DNA of 64,000 nt from Miltoncostaea sp963771025 (GTDB lineage Bacteria > Actinomycetota > Thermoleophilia > Miltoncostaeales > Miltoncostaeaceae). The position numbers and the translations under genes are program-made. Shown piece by piece: positions 58,474 through 64,000 of the stretch. The DNA is taken from assembly GCA_963771025.1 (NCBI GenBank), contig CAVYRL010000001.1, positions 744,001 to 808,000 on the forward strand, given 5' to 3'. The notes beneath the pieces were generated by a model. That model made no database searches. It was not told the origin of the DNA and worked only from the letters and a program-made list of their open reading frames with translations. Positions within the stretch are counted from its first letter, which is position 1; each line of letters begins with the position of its first letter.

Positions 58474-58806
58474 ATGGCGCAGCGCGCGCGACAGGTGCCC
58501 GAGCGGCGGTGCCTCGGATGTGGAGCCCGGCGGAACAAGCCGGAGCTGGCACGATTCGTGGCGGTACCCGGCGACGAGGCCCATCTGCTCGTTCGCGACG
58601 ACCACGCCCACCTGGGCGGCCGCGGTCTGTACGTGTGCCGCCGAGATGAGTGCTTCGGACGTGCGCTCGCGCGTCGCGCCTTCCAGAGGGGGGCGAAGAT
58701 CCGCGGAGAGCTGAGCATCGATCCGGAGCTGGGCGCGGAGTTCGGTAGTGGGGTCAATGGGGGACGAGATGGAAAAGAAGAGGATTTACGAGATCGCCAA
58801 GGATGA
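58474..58806 (+). CDS. YlxR (DUF448) RNA-binding protein
   Basis: 110 residues. N-terminal YlxR motif RQVPERRCLGCGARRNKPEL, with C-x2-C and basic residues, then LARFVAVPGDEAHLLVRDDH and LYVCRRDECFGRALARRAFQ. YlxR is RNA-binding and nucleoid-like; in other bacteria it modulates RNase P and transcription. The 3' end overlaps infB by 38 bases, so translation of infB is probably coupled to it. Confidence 0.92.
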   Translation: MAQRARQVPERRCLGCGARRNKPELARFVAVPGDEAHLLVRDDHAHLGGRGLYVCRRDECFGRALARRAFQRGAKIRGELSIDPELGAEFGSGVNGGRDGKEEDLRDRQG

Positions 58807-61714
58807 GGGGCTTCCCAGCTCCTTGGTGCTGCAGCGCCTTCAGAGGGCAGGTGTGGACGTGAAGACGGCGTCGTCGACGGTCAACGTGGCCGAGACGCTG
58901 TATGTCCTCAACCCCAATCGCTACCCCAAGCCCGAGCCGAAGCCCGAGCCGCCGCCGAAGGTCGAGAAGCCGAAGCCCGCGCCCAAGGCGGCCAAGGCCG
59001 AGAAGGCCGAAACAGCCGCCCCGAAGGCCGAGAAGGGCTCGGGAGCGAAGGCCGCTCCGAAGGCCGCCGCCCCGAAGTCCGAGACACCGGTGCCCGAGAC
59101 GCCCGAGGTCGCGGCTCCTGTGGCCGAGGCACCCGCCACCGCGCCTGAGACCGCGCCCGCCGAGGCTCCGGCGGCCAAGGCAGAGGCTCCCGCGAAGGCA
59201 GAGGCTCCCGCGAAGGCCGAGGCGCCCGCGAAGGCCGAGGCGCCCGCGAAGGCCGAGGCTCCCGCGAAGGCCGAGGCGCCCGCGAAGGCCGAGGCGCCCG
59301 CGAAGGCCGAGGCTCCCGCGAAGGCCGAGGCTCCCGCGAAGGCCGAGGCTCCCGCGAAGGCCGAGGCTCCCGCGAAGGCAGAGGCTCCCGCGAAGGCAGA
59401 GGCTCCCGCTCCGGCCGCGGAGACGACGCCCGCGGCTCCAGTGGTGCGCCCCCGGCCCACCGGCCCCACCGGCCCGTATGCCAAGGGTCCCGCCCCGGGT
59501 TCCGAGCGCCCCCGGCCCACCGGCCCCACCGGCCCGTATGCCAAGGGTCCCGCCCCGGGCTCCGAGCGCCCGCGGCCCACCGGCCCGACCGGTCCCAACG
59601 CCAAGGGCCCCGCGGCCGGCTCCGAGCGCCCGCGGCCCACCGGCCCGACCGGTCCCAACGCCCGTCCGGGCGGTCAGAGCAGCCCGCGTCCCGCCGGTCA
59701 GGGCGGTCGCCCGGCCGGAGGAGTGCCCGGAGCTACCGGCAGCGGTGGCGGCCCCCGGGGCAAGCGCCGTCGCGTGGTCATCGACCCGCAGGCCGGACGC
59801 CGTGGGCCCGCGCCCCAGGGCCGCGACCGGCGCGGAGGCCGTCCCGGCCCGCGCGCCGAGGAGAAGCCCGTGGTCGTCGTCGCCCCGGCGGACATGCCGG
59901 AGGTCGAGGTTCCCTCGGGTTCGACGGTCAAGGACTTCGCCGAGATCCTCGACGTCTCGACCGCTCAGATCATCAAGCTCCTCATGGGCCTCGGGGAGAT
60001 GGCCACCATCACGCAGTCCCTCTCCGATGACGCCATCGAGCTGATCGCCGGCGAGATGGAGCGCAAGGTCAGCATCGTTCACGCTGAGGAGGAGGCCGAG
60101 CGGGCCGAGGAGTTCGACGACGACGAGTCCGACCTCGTGGCGCGCGCTCCGGTCGTGGTCGTGATGGGCCACGTGGACCACGGCAAGACCTCGCTGCTCG
60201 ACGCGATCCGCAGCACCGAGGTGGCCGCCGGGGAAGCCGGCGGCATCACCCAGCACATCGGGGCGTACCAGGTGCACCACCAGGGTCGCGAGCTCACCTT
60301 CCTGGACACCCCGGGCCACGAGGCCTTCACCGCCATGCGTGCCCGCGGCGCCAAGATCACCGACGTCGCGGTGATCGTGGTGGCGGCCGACGACGGCGTG
60401 ATGCCGCAGACCATCGAGGCGATCGACCACGCGCGCGCCGCCGAGGTGCCGTTCATGGTCGCCGTCAACAAGGTGGACAAGGTCGGGGCCAACCCCGACC
60501 GGGTCAAGCAGGAGCTCTCGCAGCGCGACGTGATCCCGTCCGACTGGGGCGGGACGCATGAGTTCGTGCAGGTGTCCGCGCTCGAGCGCAGCGGCATCGA
60601 CACCCTGCTCGAGACGGTGCTGCTGGTGGCCGACGCGGACGCCGAGCCGAAGGCCAACCCGAAGCCCGAGGCCTCGGGGACCGTCATCGAGTCGCGCCTC
60701 GACCCGGGTCGCGGCCCGGTCGCCTCTCTGCTGGTGCAACGCGGCACCCTGCACGTGGGTGACGTCGTCGTCGCCGGCGACGTCTTCGGCCGCGTCCGCG
60801 CGATGGGCGACGACACCGGCGCCACGATCGAGGCCGCCGGACCCTCGGTGCCCGTCGAGGTCCTCGGCCTGGGCGGCGTCGTCGACGCCGGCGAGCGCTT
60901 CCGGGTGGTCGAGAACGAGCGCGCCGCGCGCCAGCAGGCGTCGGAGCGCAATCAGCGCCTGCGCGCGGAGGAGCTGGCCAACCGCCGCCCCGTGTCGCTG
61001 GACGACCTGTTCGCGCGCATCAAGGAGGGTGGGCTCAAGGAGCTCAGCATCATCATCAAGGGCGACGTCCAGGGATCGGTCGGCGCGCTGGCCGACGCGC
61101 TCGGGAAGGTCGAGCAGACCGAGGTGCGGCTGCGCGTCATCCACACCGGGGTCGGCGCGATCAACGAGTCCGACGTCATGCTGGCGGCCGCCTCGCAGGC
61201 GATCATCATCGGCTTCAACGTCCGTCCACGGCCGGAGGCGACCAGCCTCGCCGAGCGCGAGGGCGTGGACATCCGCACCTACCGGGTGATCTATCGCGCG
61301 ATCGAGGATGTGCGCGACGCCCTGGTCGGCCTGCTGGAGCCGGACATCGTCGAGGACATCACCGGTCAGCTCGAGGTGCGCGCCACCTTCAAGGCGAGCC
61401 GCATCGGCACCATCGCGGGCTGTTACGTCACCGAGGGCGTCGTGCGCCGCAACTCGCACGTGCGGCTCCTGCGGGACGGCACGGTGGTCCACGAGGGACG
61501 CATCGCCTCGCTCAAGCGCTTCAACGAGGACACGCGCGAGGTGCTCGCGGGCTTCGAGTGCGGTGTGCTCATCGAGGACTACAACGACGTGAAGGAGGGC
61601 GACACCATCGAGGTCTACGAGCTGCGTGAGGTGGCGCGCACGGCCCAGGCCGCCGCCGCCATCCCGTCGCCGCCGGCCCCGATCGCGCCGGCCGCCCCCG
61701 TCGAAGCTGAGTAG
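58769..61714 (+). CDS. infB: Translation initiation factor IF-2
   Basis: 981 residues. Start ATG 58769 is five bases after GGGGG (58759-58763); ATG 58757 is the alternative. The N-terminal IF2N domain (MEKKRIYEIAKDEGLPSSLV) leads to a long low-complexity Ala/Lys/Pro/Glu linker (residues about 50-380) with two repeat arrays. Then a second IF2N-like domain (about 395-440) and the GTPase: GHVDHGKTSLLDAI (G1), LDTPGHEAF (G3) and VNKVDKVGANPD (G4), followed by IF2 domains II-IV. It brings fMet-tRNA to the 30S subunit. The GTPase and C-terminal domains look complete. Confidence 0.96.
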   Translation: MEKKRIYEIAKDEGLPSSLVLQRLQRAGVDVKTASSTVNVAETLYVLNPNRYPKPEPKPEPPPKVEKPKPAPKAAKAEKAETAAPKAEKGSGAKAAPKAAAPKSETPVPETPEVAAPVAEAPATAPETAPAEAPAAKAEAPAKAEAPAKAEAPAKAEAPAKAEAPAKAEAPAKAEAPAKAEAPAKAEAPAKAEAPAKAEAPAKAEAPAKAEAPAPAAETTPAAPVVRPRPTGPTGPYAKGPAPGSERPRPTGPTGPYAKGPAPGSERPRPTGPTGPNAKGPAAGSERPRPTGPTGPNARPGGQSSPRPAGQGGRPAGGVPGATGSGGGPRGKRRRVVIDPQAGRRGPAPQGRDRRGGRPGPRAEEKPVVVVAPADMPEVEVPSGSTVKDFAEILDVSTAQIIKLLMGLGEMATITQSLSDDAIELIAGEMERKVSIVHAEEEAERAEEFDDDESDLVARAPVVVVMGHVDHGKTSLLDAIRSTEVAAGEAGGITQHIGAYQVHHQGRELTFLDTPGHEAFTAMRARGAKITDVAVIVVAADDGVMPQTIEAIDHARAAEVPFMVAVNKVDKVGANPDRVKQELSQRDVIPSDWGGTHEFVQVSALERSGIDTLLETVLLVADADAEPKANPKPEASGTVIESRLDPGRGPVASLLVQRGTLHVGDVVVAGDVFGRVRAMGDDTGATIEAAGPSVPVEVLGLGGVVDAGERFRVVENERAARQQASERNQRLRAEELANRRPVSLDDLFARIKEGGLKELSIIIKGDVQGSVGALADALGKVEQTEVRLRVIHTGVGAINESDVMLAAASQAIIIGFNVRPRPEATSLAEREGVDIRTYRVIYRAIEDVRDALVGLLEPDIVEDITGQLEVRATFKASRIGTIAGCYVTEGVVRRNSHVRLLRDGTVVHEGRIASLKRFNEDTREVLAGFECGVLIEDYNDVKEGDTIEVYELREVARTAQAAAAIPSPPAPIAPAAPVEAE
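59177..59410 (+). repeat. 18-nt tandem repeat (13 units) in infB
   Basis: Thirteen units of 18 bases encode KAEAPA. Units vary only at two silent sites (A/C in GC[AC], T/G in GC[TG]), so the array is young or kept uniform. The variant pattern shows small block duplications. Confidence 0.95.
59447..59664 (+). repeat. 60-nt tandem repeat (three full units plus part) in infB
   Basis: Units of 20 residues (RPRPTGPTGP then YAKGPAPGSE) start at 59447, 59507, 59567 and 59627. The first two carry Tyr, the later ones Asn, and the last is truncated into a Gly/Pro-rich segment. Proline-rich, basic, collagen-like spacing. Confidence 0.9.
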
Positions 61715-61717
61715 CCG

Positions 61718-62044
61718 GTGGAGGGCGGGTACGTCGGCATCCTGACGGTGGACCTGCACCTTCCGGACGGCCGTTCATTGAAGACCAAGCGCAAGGAGCT
61801 CCTTCGTCTGAGGAGCTCCTTGACGCGGCGTTTCGCCTGCGCCGTCGCCGAGGTCGACCACCACGACCTCTGGCAGCGCGCCGGCCTGACCATCGCGATC
61901 GTCGGCCGCGAGGCAGGGGAGACCGACCAGCGCCTCCAGGACGTCCTGCGAGCGCTGCACGTCGACGAGGCCTTCCAGGTGGTCGGCTCCTCGCACGAGA
62001 TGGTCCCCGTCGAGGGCGAGAACGCCCTTTCCTGGGGGAGCTGA
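61718..62044 (+). CDS. DUF503 family protein (YlxP-like)
   Basis: 108 residues. The DUF503 start is YVGILTVDLHLPDGRSLKTK, continuing KRKELLRLRSSLTRRFACAV and the family's A-E-V-D-H-H-D-L-W-Q-R segment. Members lie between infB and rbfA in many Gram-positives, probably in ribosome assembly, but without a defined reaction. The GTG 61718 start is three bases after the infB stop; TGATG couples it to rbfA. Confidence 0.9.
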   Translation: MEGGYVGILTVDLHLPDGRSLKTKRKELLRLRSSLTRRFACAVAEVDHHDLWQRAGLTIAIVGREAGETDQRLQDVLRALHVDEAFQVVGSSHEMVPVEGENALSWGS

Positions 62045-62439
62045 TGGCGCGCCGCCCGCGCAGCACGCGGATGCGCCGGGTCGACACGGCGCTGCGCCAG
62101 GTGCTGGCCGAGGGCATCGCGCGCGACCTCTCCGATCCGCGCCTGGGGTTCGTCACGATCACCCACGTCGAGTCCACCCAGGACGTGCGCGAGGCCAAGG
62201 TCTTCTTCACCACCCTGAAGGGCTCGGAACGGCGTGGCAGCCAGGACGCTCTCGAGTCGGCGCGCGGCCTGCTGCAGTCCCGGCTGGCGCGCGAGCTGCG
62301 CTCCCGCCACACGCCGCAGCTGACCTTCCACTACGACACCACCCAGCGTGACGCCGTCGAGCTGACCCGCTTCATCGACGAGGTGACCGCCGACCTGCCG
62401 CCCGCGCTTCCGCCCGACGACGTGCAGGAGCAGGCGTGA
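62044..62439 (+). CDS. rbfA: 30S ribosome-binding factor A
   Basis: 131 residues, KH-like fold. TRMRRVDTALRQVLAEGIAR, DPRLGFVTITHVESTQDVRE and LRSRHTPQLTFHYDTTQRDA are family-typical. Cold-adaptation and 16S maturation factor. Starts in TGATG overlap with the DUF503 gene; its stop overlaps the nrnA start (GTGA). Confidence 0.95.
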   Translation: MARRPRSTRMRRVDTALRQVLAEGIARDLSDPRLGFVTITHVESTQDVREAKVFFTTLKGSERRGSQDALESARGLLQSRLARELRSRHTPQLTFHYDTTQRDAVELTRFIDEVTADLPPALPPDDVQEQA

Positions 62440-63446
62440 GCCCGCGCGCGCCCCGCGACGCCTCGCGGGCCGAGGTCGCGGAGGTGCTCTCCCGCCCCGG
62501 CGAGCGTTTCGTGGTCACCTCCCACCACAACGGCGACGGTGACGCCATCGGCTCGTTGCTCGGCCTGGCGCGCGCGCTGCGCGCCGCCGGACAGGATGTG
62601 GTCATCGCGCACGCCGACACGCCCGCGGTGCCGAGCGACCTGGAGTTCATGGTCGCCCCGAGCGAGGTGTTCCTCGACGCGCCGCCGTCCGATGTGGCCG
62701 AGCGCGTGCTGGTGGCGGTCGACTGTGCCACCGAGGCGCGCATGTGGCCCGAGCCGCTCCACGAGGCCGCGCGGGTCGTCGTCAACATCGATCACCACCA
62801 GGACAACACCCGGTTCGGCGACCTGAACCTGATCGAGCCCTTCGCCTCCAGCACCGCCGAGGTGATCCAGGGCGTGCTCGCCGAGGCCGGCTGGCCCCTG
62901 ACCCCCGAGATCGCCGACGCGCTCTACATCGGCATGGTCACCGACACCGGTCGTTTCGGATACGCCAACACGCGCCCGGGCACCCACCGGGCGGCGGCCG
63001 CGCTGATCGAGGCCGGCGTCGATCCCGCCCGCATGTCGCGGATCCTCTACGAGGAGCAGCCGCTCGACCGTCTGCTGCTGATGGGTCGCGCCCTCGAGCG
63101 GGCCCGGCCGCTGGCCGGCGGCCGGATGCTGGCGGCCGTGCTCACCTCCGACGACTTCGTCGCCGCGGGTGGGGACGACACCGAGGGCATCGTCGAGGTG
63201 ATGCGCGGCGTGCGCGGCGTGCGCGCGGCCGCGCTGGTGCGCGAGTCCGGGCCCGAGGGGAGCTATCGCGTCTCCCTGCGCACCGCCGACCCGGAGATCG
63301 ACGTCTCCGCGATCGCTCGCCAGGAGGGTGGCGGTGGCCACCGCGCGGCGGCCGGCTTCAGCACGCGTCGCGCCCCCGACGACCTGCTGGCGTGGCTGGG
63401 CGCCCAGATGAGCGAGCGGATGGACGCGAACGGAGCCGATGGCTGA
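62436..63446 (+). CDS. nrnA: DHH-family nanoRNase/pAp phosphatase (NrnA-like)
   Basis: 336 residues. DHH motifs: VTSHHNGDGDAIGSLLGLAR, VAVDCATEAR, VVNIDHHQDNTRFGDLN, MVTDTGRFGYANT, and the C-terminal DHHA1 motif GGGGHRAAAGFSTRR. It degrades 2-5-nt RNAs and pAp. Unlike RecJ it is short. The order rbfA-nrnA-truB is common in Gram-positives. It overlaps truB by eight bases. Confidence 0.93.
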   Translation: MSPRAPRDASRAEVAEVLSRPGERFVVTSHHNGDGDAIGSLLGLARALRAAGQDVVIAHADTPAVPSDLEFMVAPSEVFLDAPPSDVAERVLVAVDCATEARMWPEPLHEAARVVVNIDHHQDNTRFGDLNLIEPFASSTAEVIQGVLAEAGWPLTPEIADALYIGMVTDTGRFGYANTRPGTHRAAAALIEAGVDPARMSRILYEEQPLDRLLLMGRALERARPLAGGRMLAAVLTSDDFVAAGGDDTEGIVEVMRGVRGVRAAALVRESGPEGSYRVSLRTADPEIDVSAIARQEGGGGHRAAAGFSTRRAPDDLLAWLGAQMSERMDANGADG

Positions 63447-64000
63447 GGCAGCCACAGCGCCTGCGCCGGCGCTGTGGCTCGTTGACAAGCCCGCCGGCCC
63501 GACGTCCCACGACATCGTCGCAACGGCCCGACGCGCCCTGGGGCGCAGGGCGAAGGTGGGCCACTGCGGGACGCTCGACCCGTTCGCGACCGGTCTGCTC
63601 GTTCTGCTCGTGGGTCGCGCCACCCGCCTCGCCCCATACCTGACCGGCCTGGACAAGACCTACCTGGCGACGCTGCGCACCGGATTCGTCTCGGAGACGC
63701 TCGACCCGGAGGGGCCGATCACGCCCTCCGGCGATCCGGCGACCTTCGCGCAGGTCCGCGCCGTGCTGCCGGGCTTCATCGGCGTCCAGCGCCAGCGGGT
63801 GCCGGCGCTCTCGGCCGTGCGCGTCGAGGGCGAGCGCCTGTATCGCAAGGCCCGGCGCGGCGAGGACGTGGACCTGCCTGAGCGCGAGGTGACCATCCAC
63901 TCGTTGCGGGCGGTGGAGGACCTCGGCGAGGGCCTGGTCAGCATCGAGGTGCGGTGCGGGTCGGGCACGTATGTGCGGCGGCTGGCGGGCGACATCGGCG
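63439..64000 (+). CDS. truB: tRNA pseudouridine synthase B, 3'-truncated by the window
   Basis: First 187 codons only. Family motifs: LWLVDKPAGPTSHDIVATAR, the catalytic-Asp motif VGHCGTLDPFATGLLVLLVG, and KTYLATLRTGFVSETLDPEG. It makes pseudouridine-55 in tRNA. ATG 63439 overlaps the nrnA stop. The frame is open to the last base, and the end shows the conserved CGSGTYVRRLAGDIG segment. Confidence 0.95.
   Translation, partial: MAEAATAPAPALWLVDKPAGPTSHDIVATARRALGRRAKVGHCGTLDPFATGLLVLLVGRATRLAPYLTGLDKTYLATLRTGFVSETLDPEGPITPSGDPATFAQVRAVLPGFIGVQRQRVPALSAVRVEGERLYRKARRGEDVDLPEREVTIHSLRAVEDLGEGLVSIEVRCGSGTYVRRLAGDIG

Noticed and set aside
59177..59410. Possible CRISPR-like or intergenic repeat
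   Set aside because: The units are 18 bases without spacers and lie in frame inside infB.
58754..61759. Long minus-strand open frame opposite infB (about 1000 codons)
   Set aside because: It mirrors the infB repeats as Leu-Arg-Gly repeats. It is only a shadow of the GC-rich third-position bias.

Overview
The window is GC-rich bacterial chromosome from an actinobacterium. Markers are an actinobacterial-type integration host factor (mIHF) gene directly before gmk, a PrpR/RamB-type regulator beside prpD-prpB-prpC, a rimP-nusA-ylxR-infB-rbfA run, and many genes whose start codon lies 5-9 bases after a TANNNT -10 box, so that mRNAs would be leaderless. The mix resembles Thermoleophilia/Solirubrobacterales. 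That placement is inference, not a database result.

Layout. 0-8.1 kb: the end of a repeat-bearing protein, a UbiB/AarF kinase-like protein overlapping recJ, the (p)ppGpp enzyme Rel, and a LytR_C protein. 8.2-12.7 kb: hydantoinase/oxoprolinase subunits HyuA-HyuB on the minus strand, divergent from a secreted protein that seems to start at ATC. 12.7-17.3 kb: a zinc-ribbon/SPOR protein pair, a small HTH regulator, then a SAM-I riboswitch in front of a threonine-synthase-like enzyme and a Gly-Gly-ending sulfur carrier. This matches the MetM/MetO homocysteine route. A frameshifted SDR gene follows.

17-27 kb is accessory: a thioester-domain surface protein, Gls24, DUF1059 and DUF4396 proteins, a lesioned solute-binding lipoprotein and DUF389 protein, a CHASE-GGDEF-EAL protein, and an IS481-family element (1059 bp, 6-bp CCTAGG target duplication) inserted at that protein's stop codon. 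27-33 kb holds a tandem universal stress protein, a CtpF-like P2-type ATPase, a release-factor-like protein (baeRF/Vms1 type) and an HPF-like protein, a set reminiscent of the mycobacterial DosR dormancy regulon. 33-38 kb is the methylcitrate cycle locus (prpR divergent from prpD-prpB-prpC), followed by tRNA-Arg(CCG).

38-64 kb is mostly core: a YfcE-type phosphodiesterase and RNase Z; a pyrimidine operon (pyrR-pyrB-pyrC-isochorismatase family-carA-carB) behind a PyrR-type RNA hairpin and a 14-residue leader peptide; mihF-gmk-coaBC; MoxR-DUF58-transglutaminase-TPR; YbjN, dtd and VOC genes; then rimP-nusA-ylxR-infB-DUF503-rbfA-nrnA-truB behind a leader attenuator. truB runs off the window.

Reliability. 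Indels or nonsense changes break four genes between 16.7 and 27.1 kb. Two other genes (11.66 kb and gmk) have a start codon that differs from ATG or GTG only at its third base. Either these are base-level sequence errors or the accessory genes are decaying; gmk must be functional.
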